Source: Chionis minor | Lineage: Eukaryota; Chordata; Aves; Charadriiformes; Chionididae | Length of the DNA stretch: 64,000 nucleotides | Assembly: GCA_013398295.1 (NCBI GenBank) | Contig: VZSF01011169.1 | Span: 671,784 to 735,783, forward strand | Direction of reading: 5' to 3' | The notes under the pieces: generated by a model | Databases searched by the model: none | What the model saw: the letters and a program-made list of their open reading frames with translations, nothing else | What the model was told of the DNA's origin: nothing | Part shown: positions 54,801-64,000 of the stretch, one piece after another | How positions within the stretch are numbered: position 1 is the first letter of the stretch | How the letters are laid out: each line of letters starts with the position of its first letter | Position numbers and translations under genes: made by a program

Positions 54801-57800
54801 AATTGAAATTAACACACCCGTTTTGCCCAAGAAAACAGTAACGCGAGCTAGACTTGAGCTTATTTTTACATAGTTTAATTGCTTCCTGGGGCGTGTCAGG
54901 TTAGCAGTAAGAAGGTGGTATTAGATAATACTGAAGGCTGTTTGCAAAGACTACAAAATGTAGAATAAAGATGCGAGTTAAGTTATATGTGCGCATGTGT
55001 ATACATGTGTAAGTTCATATATGTACTTCCCTTAAACGCTGCAGTGCTTCTTCAGCTCATCTAAAAAATATCATAGCTCAACCCCAAGGCATGGGCTTGT
55101 TACAGGAAGCAATAAATGGAACCTGCCGGCATTCTGCTGGACACCAACTGCATGGGTCTTGTGGGCAGAGGAGGCTCTTCTCAGTGGGAATGGGAAAGGC
55201 TGGAAGACAACACAAGCCACTTCTTGCACCATCTGCTGCTTTTATATAAGAGGGGGACACGTGTATCTGATATAAGTGCTGTCTATGAGTCAGGGATGAT
55301 AAGGAAGAAAAAAATAGAGGCAGTAAAGCTAGGGAATAGACAAAGAGAATGGCATTTAGTCTGCAATATGTATGAGAGAAAAGTCAAAAACCTAGTTCTA
55401 CCTTCTTTTGTTGAGGAGATAAAACTCTTTAAGCATATCTAGTGTTGTGATAATGAATAAAACAGACCATTTATCAACCTGAAGGGAGCCTGAGAGATCT
55501 GCTCTGAACGGACCAAGCTTAATATGAAAGGTCTTTGTAACTTTATGTGAACAAGTTGTTCTCATCCATGTGCACTTCATAGGGCGCTAACGACAAACAC
55601 TGTTTGTTTAAGGTCAACTTCTTTGAAATGCGTAACTGGCTGTGTGTATATCTGCAAGTTGCTCTAAGATTTGCATGACTCTTCCCCCACAGGTATAGAT
55701 TATAAGACTACAACAATTCTGCTAGATGGCCGACGAATCAAGCTACAGCTCTGGTAAGTGCTCCACCTTTCCTCATCGTTTCTATTTCAAAGACAACAAA
55801 AATGCAGTTTTTTAGGGCAGGAGTTCTCCCATATGCTTCAGAAATACCTAGTCAACTGAGGAAGAGCGAGGCAGGCAGCGAGCCCTTGGAGTAAGTCACG
55901 ATTTCTTTACATCCATTTTACACGTATTTCATGTAAAATGAGGGACTCCGCAATTTCTTTACATGAGAGATGTGTGGAATGTGGAAATTTTTCCACAAAT
56001 GTGGAAAAAAAAAAAATGCACAAAACATAAGAGCCTTCTAGATAGGTTCCAAGTGCCTTCAAAGACTATAAAATGTACAGGTAATGAGAACCAAGAAAGT
56101 ACCTTAGAAAGAATACAGTGATTGTATAGCAACATCCCTTTCCTCAATTTATTAGTAGTAATGGTCGACTAAATAACTGCAGTAATATTTAAAAAAAAAA
56201 AAGCATTATTGCTCATATAATTTAATTGATATGCAATCTGATGTGATTTGATCTTTACACAAACATGTTGAGAACAAATAAAATTCTTTTACAAGAAACG
56301 TTTTTTCTGTAGGGTCAAATATTTGGCCTGTCAGGGTGCTTTTGTTAAGGTTGTTTGAAGATGGCCATCTTCTGGTTCCTTCAGGAATACTCGGCAAGTG
56401 ATACACCTGGAAAAATGCGGCAACGTTACTGCCTCAAATGCATTGTTTTCCTCTTTCCCTAAAGTCATGGCATAAAAGAGGGAGAAGTAAGGTCAGTGCA
56501 GGACAAGGAGATGGAGTGTGATTTTTGAGGAACCATAATCAGATAAATCAGAGACACAGGCTCTAGGAACAAGCAGCGTTCAGATAGAGAATTGGAGGTG
56601 AAAGTGAATTATTATTTCCTCCTAGAAAGAGATGATCCTGAGCCATTTCCATCTTTAAAATTAATTTTTGTGTTTATTTTTGTTTGAAACTTGTTTTAAG
56701 TACTGAAGTTAAATGCCTGTGTGTCAAAGCTAAAAGAGTTTTTAATTTATTCTTCACTAGTTGTTTTTTGCCTTTTGATTTTCAAAATGATGTTTCAAAT
56801 GTTAAATGCAGTGATGGCTAGTAGTGCTCTGCCATATGGTATCTTCATTACTTGCTATTTTGTTCACCTACTTTCTTTTTCTTCTTCTGTCTTCTGCTTT
56901 ATATAGCTTAGCAAAAATACCACATAAAGCTTATCTGAGAAGCAGCCAGGAAGGAGATGTTTTAATTCAGTTTTGTGAAGGGCAAGGATGATTTTTGGAC
57001 TCCTTAAAATAACGGACTGGACATGTTTCTACAGTTGACTGTATACAGAAATATGTGCCTTGCATTTGAAGATCTGCAGTCTACCTCCAAAAGCCTTTAT
57101 GGAATTTTGTTTCTTATCATGTTCTTCACTGTAAATTTGATTTTGCTTCCAAATGCTTTATGCAGTGATGTGGGGTTTTTTTTGGTACATGCTTTTCTAA
57201 AAAATCTGTGCTGTCTCTGACTCTGTAGGGAGGCCTTTATCACACCAGACTCCTGATGAACTCTGGCTGCTGTAATCAAGAATTAACTGGGTTTCCATTA
57301 GTTTCCTTGGTGATAGCTATTGTTACTTCCCGCTTTTCTTTTTTGCTGTGAAAACAGAATCCTTCTTCAAGCGGAACTAAATGCAAAGTCTAGTGGCATA
57401 CGTACACCTGAGTAATAGCCTTTGTTTTCCAAGGGCGATAACAAGAGTAAAGTTTGAGGTTCTTGTCCTCTTATCGTGAGAAATCTGAGAAATGTAGAGG
57501 AAAGGGCGGAATGCCAGCGGGGAGAAACTGCTGAGATGGAGAAGAGCTCTTACGCGTTGTGACTGCTACCGCATGACTAATGGAAGAGCTGATACCGATC
57601 AGTACAGATGAGTTCATCTAGCTGAACTCTTACCGTAGGAGGCCACCTACTTCTTTTAAATATATATATGATTTATTTCGTTTAGGGATACATCGGGGCA
57701 AGGGAGATTCTGCACCATATTTCGGTCTTATTCAAGAGGTGCTCAGGTAAGCAAAGTACAGCTTTCTCAGTGATGAGTAATGGTGGGGGGATGAATGAAA

Positions 57801-60100
57801 GCAGAGTTGGCAAACCACCGTGATGGCTTCTGTAGCTCACTTGTAGGTTGCATGCAGGTTCGGCAATAGTCTGAATATAACATGAAACAGGGGAAATAAT
57901 AAGGGATGGGATTTTCTTTTGGGAAGGAGAAATCCATGAGACTGAAGTTGAATCGGGGTAAAAGACAGTGATGTACGTATTCTTACACCTTTTGCTGGTT
58001 ACCTCAATAACTTCAGCACGGTGTCTTGTTTTGATCCCGTGAAAGCGATGCTAATAGTACTTTTTAAAACTGTGTGCCGAGTGAGAGAAGTTGGTCACAT
58101 AAACCTGTCAAGAGCAATGTTAAAAGTACGAACGTAGTCTAAAAAGTGAAGTGTAATGCATTGTAAGGAACTGACCTTAAAAAGAGACAGTAAGAATCAC
58201 TGTAGCTTCAGACTTTGAAGTATTGCTGTAGTTCATGACATGTATTCGTTCTGGTGAGTTCCATATTTATGTTCCACAAGTGCACACAGCATTGAATCTT
58301 CAAGCTACGAAAATATTTATTTGCTATTTGTGATGTGGGTATGATCCACCAAACTGGTCCATTATAGAAAGAAATATTTACCCATATATTACACCCTAAA
58401 ACTACGTCAGGATTTCTGCCCCTTAGCCGACCTGTCATCTACGCAGAGAGATGGGGCTTGGTTTCACGGGATGCTGAGGTTCTGCTCCATTGAGAAACTG
58501 CTCAGCAAAGAACAAGATTATTTCAGAACTAGAAAATTTATAGATGGTATTCTCTGTGTTATGCCTCTGTTAAACTTACAATTTTTTATTTTTTTTTTTA
58601 AATACAGGGAGTGATATTAGTGTATGATATCACAAATCGTTGGTCTTTTGATGGAATCGATCGATGGATAAAAGAGATAGATGAGGTAAGGTACAACCCT
58701 GGAGTGTCACTAGTCTGTAACAGATGACTAAGACTGACTGCTTGTGATATTTTCTACTGTTTTTCCTGGCATTTGCAGGTGGCACTTACTACAGAGTTAT
58801 CCAAGATGCCAGGTTTACAATTTTCTATGTTTATAATACTAGAAAGTTGGAAACATATCAGCTAATGTGTCTTTAAAGGTGTTGATGGAAAGCATATGGA
58901 GGGCAAAGATTTCATATTGTAGTCCTACTCTTGCTGTAGATTTACCACATCATCTGTGCAAACCTGTCTCCTCTGAGGGAGGGATGTTCTTAGATCAGAG
59001 AATCACAGAATAATTTAAGCTGGAGGGGACCTCTCGAGATCATCTGGTCCAACCTGCCGCTTAGTCTTTAAATCTTGAAAAAGCTTTGTTTCTTTTAATT
59101 GAGGGAAGGGGAAAATGGAAGCCAAGCTATGATTTTTTTTATTTTTTTTTTTTTATTGTTTCTCTTTGCTCAGCATGCTCCTGGTGTACCAAAAATCCTG
59201 GTTGGGAATCGCCTTCACTTAGCCTTCAAGCGCCAAGTGTCTACTGAACAAGCACAAGCCTATGCTGAGAGGCTGGGCATGACTTTTTTTGAAGTCAGTC
59301 CACTTTGTAATTTCAATATTACAGAGTCCTTTACTGAGCTAGCAAGAATAGTATTGATGAGACACGGGATGGACAGGCTCTGGAGGCCGAACAAGGGTAA
59401 GCGATGTACACTGAAGCTGTGTACATTTAGTCCTAGCTAAGGGTTGTGGTTCGTTAATATAAAATAATTTTCAGAAATTTTAACCCTGATGCAAAAACAT
59501 CAAAAAAAAAGAAGAATCGGGAGTCCTGCAGAGTTTGCTTCTAAACAAAAAAATACATCTCTGCAGGCATAACCTGCTGTTCCTGCTTTTGTAAGGAATA
59601 ACGTATCTTCCCTAGAACTTACGTGCTTAGTCATCTAAGCGTTAAGACATAAATAGGAAACTGAAGCAGCAGATTTTTTTGGCTAATGTATATGTGGGAA
59701 AGGGCGTGGGAGGAGAAATGAGAATTCATCCTGGAAGTACAGAGTGCATGCTGAGTGCTGGGTACGCTACTGCCGCGCGGCTGACAAAAACGTGCTGTTA
59801 TAATGCGAGTTTTATGTCTGTTTTTAAGTACTTAGTCTGCAAGACCTTTGTTGCCGTGCCATAGTTTCCTGTACCCCTGTGCATCTCGTTGACAAGCTCC
59901 CTCTCCCTGTTGCCTTAAGAAGCCACCTCAAATCTTTCTCCATGGCAAATGGCCTTAATGCCAGGATGATGCACGGACGCTCGTACTCCCTCACATCCAG
60001 CAACATCAGTAAAAGGAACAGCTTAAAGAAACCAAAAATCGTCCGTCCACCGCAGAGCCCACCAAAAAACTGTACTAGAAACAGCTGTAAAATTTCGTAA
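33829..60100 (+). CDS. RAB40B: RAB40B, Rab-like GTPase with SOCS box, complete
   Basis: Six coding exons: 33829-33970, 55693-55753, 57686-57746, 58608-58685, 59174-59396 and 59829-60100 (TAA 60098-60100). All introns are GT-AG and the joined frame is 278 aa, equal to human RAB40B. Rab40 proteins act as substrate adaptors of a Cullin-5/Elongin B-C ubiquitin ligase and affect membrane traffic and cell migration. Visible: P-loop GDSDVGKGE (21-29), with the family-specific Gly-Glu in place of Ser/Thr; WDTSGQGRF (68-76); guanine-site GNRLHL (125-130) instead of NKxD, as in the family; SOCS box from [11 protein letters not shown] (189-199) through a Cul5-type LPLP; C-terminal CKIS, a likely prenylation site. 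Intron 1 is 21.7 kb and separates the P-loop from the rest of the G domain. The ATG at 33829 aligns with the family start. RAB40B rather than RAB40C is chosen from synteny with FN3KRP and from the C-terminus. Confidence 0.96.
36300..37030 (+). other. Purine-rich (A/G) strand-asymmetric block
   Basis: The plus strand is markedly A+G rich with many gaagg, gggag and gaaag runs, unlike the surrounding intron. It may be an old diverged repeat. I cannot assign a family. Confidence 0.4.
41511..41744 (+). mobile_element. CR1 LINE 3'-end fragment
   Basis: Clear CR1 tail: gaaacttctttaccgaaagg, then ggaacaggctgcccagggag, then a segment matching [13 protein letters not shown], ending in ttggactcgatgatcttgaa and tgattccatgattctata, the family's 3' terminal repeat. 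It is 5'-truncated and lies in sense orientation within RAB40B intron 1. It is closely related to the copy at 15480-16005, on the opposite strand. Confidence 0.92.
45160..45442 (+). mobile_element. CR1 LINE fragment, older
   Basis: Diverged CR1 end: ctgtggaacaggttgcccag, then ctgctttgagcagggggtcg, then gatgaccttctgag and a final tttgatccta. An internal A-run disrupts the pol frame. The left limit is approximate. Confidence 0.8.
48961..49006. repeat. 17-bp direct repeat with embedded inverted repeat
   Basis: catttaaaggaaaacag occurs at 48961-48977 and 48990-49006. Between them tcctttaaa (48981-48989) is the inverse of tttaaagga (48963-48971), so a short hairpin can form. Confidence 0.8.
58996..59066 (-). 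mobile_element. CR1 LINE extreme 3' end, fragment
   Basis: The plus strand reads agaatcacagaataatttaa, then gaggggacctctcgagatca and tggtccaacctgc, the reverse complement of a CR1 3' terminus. Only about 70 bp remain, in RAB40B intron 4 and antisense to the gene. Confidence 0.82.
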
Positions 60101-60975
60101 GCTCTCCATGGGAGAAGGAACCTGGATGGAATCCCCTTATGTGAAGCGCTGAACACAAGGACTCCTGTTCAATGATTGAGCACACTCTATGTATGTATCG
60201 CACTGCATAGACAAAAATAAGAAAATAAGTCTTATTTTACAGCTTGCTCACTACAGTAATGCTGCTTGGGAATGAATGAGACGCTCAGTGCAACTGAAAG
60301 GGTGTGACATTTTGCTGTTGGATTTTCATGCTGCATTTTAGTTTCTGATGTGCATGATGCCATTGTTTTTACTAGTAGATGTGGTTTCATATAGGGGATA
60401 ACTATCATTATATTCAGTTCTTAATTCCATGACATCTGGGAAGTGACTTACTGTGTAACTGTATAAAATCCTGTCGTTTTGCAAACTATTCAAAAATGTA
60501 AAAACGAGTCCCGGGTTTGCACATTCAGGCAGAGGTTTTTAACTGCAATGTATTGTATACATTGGTAAATGCTACAAACCGTGTGACAAATTCCAGTAAT
60601 ACTGCAATTGTGCATTTGGATTTTTTGTAAAGCTTCCTTGATAACTCTGAAGCACTAACTTAACTAAGCTAAAAATGTATATATAATTATTATGCACATA
60701 CACAACAAGGTTTTGTCCCATTAGTGTATGTAATAGACTTGATAAAGTTTTTGGTATGTTATTTAATACTTTGGGGAATTAATTTGTGGTTTAAATACTT
60801 ATTTTTCTGTAAAAAGAAAATATAAAAAATATTACATTTTATACCACTCTGCAAGGAAGTTCTAGGAGGAAAATGCCAAAGACACTGTCGTAAAAGGAAC
60901 ATGACTTAAAGAGCTGCTTTATAAGGAAAGAACACTATTTAAAAAAAATAAATGTTTCTGGAAAAGGAATCCTAT
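60101..60975 (+). other. RAB40B: RAB40B 3' UTR
   Basis: AT-rich sequence directly after the stop codon, ending just past an AATAAA. It contains several TTTT and ATTTA-like stretches but no other gene. The right end is inferred from the polyadenylation signal. Confidence 0.6.
60947..60952 (+). terminator. RAB40B: RAB40B polyadenylation signal (AATAAA)
   Basis: First canonical AATAAA downstream of the RAB40B stop codon, within an A-rich run, giving a 3' UTR of about 870 bases. No earlier AATAAA was found on the plus strand. Confidence 0.55.
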
Positions 60976-61840
60976 TATGCTTTCTTTATCTGGGGGAGGT
61001 TGCCTTTAGCTTGAAGACCAATATACCTGAACTAAACATCAGGAAAGTAAAGTCATCCTAAAAGCATCGCGTAAAGCTTTTGATGCAACATCTGTCTTCA
61101 AGATTGTTGACTGAAATATGGAAGAATAATACACGTCGAGTCTTCCTTCTGTTTGGGACGGAATCGTGTGACTTGTTCTCCCAAGCAATGACAGTCCTTC
61201 GACGTGATGGTGTAGCTTCATCCCAGTTTCTTCTGGGTGTCTTCACTCCCGTGAGATACCGTCGAGTTACGTTATCTGTAATGTTCCTTCTGGGTCAGCA
61301 GAGGACTCCAGGGTCTCTGTACACAAGTAAGGAAAACTCAAGCCAGTTAAAATGCCAAAGTTCTGCTAGGACCTGGACCAATCAGTGCATCACTACTTAA
61401 AGAAAAGTGCCATCCAGCACAAGTTAAAGATGAAATGGGAAAAAAAGTGTCAGAAGGAATTCCTGTGGAATCGCTGCCTTGGTGATGAGCAGGCTCCACC
61501 TGCTGGCCTGCCTGTGCGGAGTGAGCTGCAGAGAAATGCTGTCGCTGTCGGGGTGAAGCCGTTGGAATGCAGAAATTGCATCTCTAACGTGTAAGAAAAC
61601 GTACGCAGCAACTTGCAGCTCCACGAGCTTAAACCTGAATCCCAGCCATCCCTACCTGAGGAGAGGCCTGGCCATGTTTGACTGGGAATTCCCTGCAGGA
61701 TGCAAAGTTCTCTTCCCTGCACATCGCTCTCCTGCTTCAAGTTCCTTCCGAATTACAGTCTGGGCCTCTTCACTCACAAGGTCATTGGTTCGTTTCCTTT
61801 CTGTACGTGCTACGCAGTAGGAACTCCTAGCTGGAGGAAG
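60976..61840. other. Spacer downstream of RAB40B
   Basis: Unique sequence of moderate GC with only short unsupported frames. No recognised repeat or RNA. It leads into the 180-bp repeat array. Confidence 0.5.
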
Positions 61841-62732
61841 GCTCAAAAAATGCGAACGTCCAGCCGTTACTCCCAAACAAAAACAGCAAGGAGGGAAAGC
61901 CATACCTTCCCTTCACTGTCTCTTGGAGACGCACGCATTGCAGCACAAAGAGTGGGGCTGGCTGCTTTGCCCCGGTCTTCATCCTCAAAAGCACCCATTT
62001 TTCACTCTCACGGCAGCCGGCCTCAAAAAATGCGAATGTCCAGTGATTATTCCCAAACAAAAAGAGCCAGGAGGGAAAGCCATACCATCCCTTCACTGTC
62101 TCTTGGAGACGCACGCATTGCAGCACAAAGAGTGGGGCTGGCTGCTTCGCTCCGCTCTTCATCCTCAAAAGCACCCATTTTTCACTCTCACAACAGCAGG
62201 GGTGAAAAAATTCGAATGTCCAGCTATTACTCCCAAACCAAAAGAGCCAGGGGGAAAAGCCATACCTTGCCTTCGCTGTCTCTTGGAGACGCATGCATTG
62301 CAGCACAAAGAGTGGGGCTGGCTGCTTCGCTCCGCTCTTCATCCTCAAAAGCACCCATTTTTCACTGTCAGAGCAGCAGGGGCCAAAAAATTCGAATGTC
62401 CAGCAATTACTCCCAAACAAAAAGAGCCAGGAGGGAAAGCCATACCTTGCCTTCACTGTCTCTTGGAGACGCATGCATTGCAGCACAAAGAGTGGGGCTG
62501 GCTGCTTCGCCCCGCTCTTCATCCTCAAAAGCACCCATTTGTCACCCTCACGGCAGCCGGGCTCAAAAAATGGCTCACACAATGCCAACGTCCAGCCATT
62601 ACTCGCAAACCAAAAGAGCCAGGAGGGAAAGCCATACCTTGCCTTCGCTGTCTCTTGGAGACGCATGCATTGCAGCACAAAGAGTGGGCTGGCTGCTTCG
62701 CCCCGGTCTTCATCCTCAAAAGCACTTCAATG
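61841..62732. repeat. Tandem array of 180-bp units (about five copies)
   Basis: Units start at 61841, 62021, 62201, 62381 and 62561. The first four are exactly 180 bp. The fifth has a 12-bp insertion near its start, a one-base deletion (agtgggctgg) and is cut short. Copies are highly similar, around nine bases in ten by eye; copies three and four share ttcgaatg where the others have a tgcga-type start. Each unit is 60 codons long with no stop in several frames, so frames of 359 and 298 codons (plus) and 283 codons (minus) run through the array. These are products of the repeat structure; no domain is recognised in any of them. Confidence 0.93.
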
Positions 62733-63384
62733 CGTCCCATCTTCAAATGGGAATTATGGTTAAAACACTTTCCAGCTGACCATGCTAAAGGCTTCTTAGC
62801 TGTTGTTTCAACAGACTGAACAGCAATGACACCAATTCTCTCACAGTTCTGCCATCCTAACAGCTTAGGATCCGTTCTGCACTTCTTCCAGACGGGAATC
62901 GACCCTGCTCTTACACAAAAGAACGAGCAGTTTGTAACCCTAATGCAGAAAACCTCAGCAAGCAAACAAACCAACCAACATTCAAAACAAACCCCAAAGG
63001 CAGCAATACAACAGAAACAGAAACAACGCAGGCACACAGAAGGGAAACTGGGAATTGACTCTGAATTTTCAGAGCATTCTTCATGCGACGATTGCGCTTC
63101 AGTCCTCCGCTCCCGAGGGCAAGAGCTGCACAAGACACACGGCTCTATAACCCAGGGACAACGTCTCCCCACACCGGGGTGACCTCTGGGAAAGCGCCAG
63201 AGCGAACCCGCCTGGGTTTCAAAGCGCCGTCCCCCCCAGACAGCGAGAAGGAGCACACAGATCCCCCGCCCTTCTGAAGGAGCGCTTGTCTCCAGCCGAG
63301 CAGCAGCTCCTCTCTGCTTCCAGAGCCGCCTCCAGGCAATCGGCTGAATGGCGCCGTTTCCCTGCAACCTTCAGGCATCGCTCG
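62733..63384. other. Spacer between the two tandem arrays
   Basis: Moderately GC-rich unique sequence. A minus-strand frame of 280 codons (62525-63367) crosses it and enters the 180-bp array in a different frame from the other long frames. I see no domain, promoter or splice pattern to support it as a gene. Confidence 0.5.
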
Positions 63385-63882
63385 GCTTTGAGGCTCTTTC
63401 ACACGGTTTTGAGGCTTTTCCACACGGTTTTGACGCTTTTTCACGTGGTTTTGAGGCTCTTCCCCGCGGTTCTGAGACCCGTCCCCGCAGGTCTGAGGGT
63501 CTTCCCTGCGGTTTTGAGGCTCTTCCATAGAGCTCTGAGGCTTTTCCGCGCAGGTCTGATGCCCTTTCACGCGGTTTTGAGGCTCTTCCCCGCGGTTCTG
63601 AGACCCGTCCCCGCAGGTCTGAGGGTCTTCCCTGCGGTTTTGAGGCTCTTCCATAGAGCTCTGAGGCTTTTCCGCGCAGGTCTGATGCCCTTTCACGCGG
63701 TTTTGAGGCTCTTCCCCGCGGTCCTCAGACCCTTTCACGTGGTTTTGAGGCTTTTTCACGCGGTTTTGAGGCTCTTCCCCAGGGTTCTGATGCCCTTTCA
63801 CGCTGTTTTGAGACCCTTCCACGTGGGTCTGAGGCCCTTTCAAGCTGCTTTGAGACCCTTCCCCGCAGTTTTGAGGCTCTTT
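63385..63882. repeat. 21-bp minisatellite with 126-bp higher-order repeat
   Basis: About 24 units of 21 bp of the type gaggctcttccccgcggttct. A block of six units is duplicated: 63449-63574 matches 63575-63700 without a difference that I can see, giving a 126-bp higher-order period. Because 21 is a multiple of three, both strands stay open: Leu-Arg-Leu-Phe heptads on plus and Glu-Pro-Gln-Asn-Arg heptads on minus. I regard these as non-coding. Confidence 0.92.
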
Positions 63883-63890
63883 CTGTCACG

Positions 63891-64000
63891 CCAGCTCTAA
63901 AGAGTCCGAGGGCGGCCGGGCCGCGCAGCGGCGAGCTCGGCGCCTGGCGAGGGGGGGCGGGACGCGGGACGCGGGGACGCGGCAGCTCCCGGCCCCTCCC
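63891..64000 (+). promoter_or_regulatory. Start of a CpG island, probably the next gene's promoter (WDR45B by synteny)
   Basis: The last 110 bases are very GC- and CpG-rich (gggcggccgggccgcgcagc and following text). In human the gene downstream of RAB40B, in the same orientation, is WDR45B. No coding sequence of it is present here, so the assignment is inference. Confidence 0.4.

Larger units (their letters stand above)
33971..55692 (+). other. RAB40B: RAB40B intron 1
   Basis: A 21.7-kb intron with donor GTAAGC and acceptor CCCCCACAG. It contains two CR1 fragments (41511-41744 and 45160-45442), a purine-rich block (36300-37030) and a small duplicated hairpin (48961-49006). Isolated frames, the longest being 159 codons antisense at 53516-53995, have no recognisable product. 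No alternative exon was identified. Confidence 0.85.

Noticed and set aside
59099..59440. 113-codon plus-strand frame taken as an independent gene
   Set aside because: It is RAB40B exon 5 with intron read-through at both ends; true exon limits are 59174-59396.
61700..62819. Plus-strand frames of 359 and 298 codons and a minus-strand frame of 283 codons
   Set aside because: They overlap in different frames across the same 180-bp repeats. The openness follows from one stop-free unit copied with a period divisible by three. No domain or splice signal supports any of them.
62525..63843. Minus-strand frames of 280 and 232 codons
   Set aside because: One crosses the 180-bp array and spacer, the other is mainly the 21-bp minisatellite. 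No recognisable protein, and the two frames are inconsistent with each other.
61841..63882. Regularly spaced repeats considered as a CRISPR-like array
   Set aside because: Units are contiguous with no unique spacers, and the window is vertebrate DNA without any cas-like gene.

Overview
The window is vertebrate nuclear DNA, almost certainly from a bird. Genes are split by GT-AG introns, promoters sit in CpG islands, and the recognisable interspersed repeats are CR1 LINE fragments of the avian type. Three genes on the minus strand and one on the plus strand match the human 17q25.3 block TBCD - FN3K - FN3KRP - RAB40B, in the same order and relative orientation. No prokaryotic features, tRNA, rRNA or CRISPR array were seen.

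Layout. 1-3839 (minus): first three coding exons of TBCD (tubulin folding cofactor D), which continues beyond base 1. 3660-4230: TBCD CpG-island promoter. 6523-12728 (minus): complete FN3K, six coding exons, 309 aa. 12.95-20.19 kb: spacer with a candidate FN3K promoter, a CpG-rich block fused to a CR1 LINE, a second CR1 tail and an exon-like block. 20194-26464 (minus): complete FN3KRP, six coding exons, 309 aa, with exactly the same coding-exon lengths as FN3K (141/152/92/83/123/339). 26.1-26.86 kb: FN3KRP CpG island, which may fire in both directions. 26.9-32.7 kb: intergenic. 32.74-34.15 kb: RAB40B CpG island with five CCAAT boxes and a 24-N assembly gap. 33829-60100 (plus): complete RAB40B, six coding exons, 278 aa, first intron 21.7 kb. 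61.84-63.88 kb: two unrelated tandem-repeat arrays (180-bp units, then 21-bp units with a 126-bp higher-order period). 63.89-64.0 kb: start of another CpG island, by synteny probably the WDR45B promoter.

Function. FN3K and FN3KRP are paralogous small-molecule kinases that phosphorylate ketosamines on glycated proteins and so trigger deglycation. TBCD acts in alpha/beta-tubulin heterodimer assembly. RAB40B is a Rab-like GTPase with a SOCS box that serves as substrate adaptor for a Cullin-5 ubiquitin ligase. They are neighbours by conserved synteny, not an operon or pathway.

Most interesting points. (1) The FN3K P-loop has Tyr at residue 24, where human FN3K and the adjacent FN3KRP have the redox-switch Cys. 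(2) The FN3K last exon is a mosaic of FN3K-like and FN3KRP-like residues, suggesting gene conversion or retained ancestral states. (3) A possible divergent first exon lies opposite FN3KRP. (4) The double satellite locus downstream of RAB40B is open in several reading frames. All coordinates were read by eye from the sequence; orthology rests on remembered family sequences and synteny, not on a database search.
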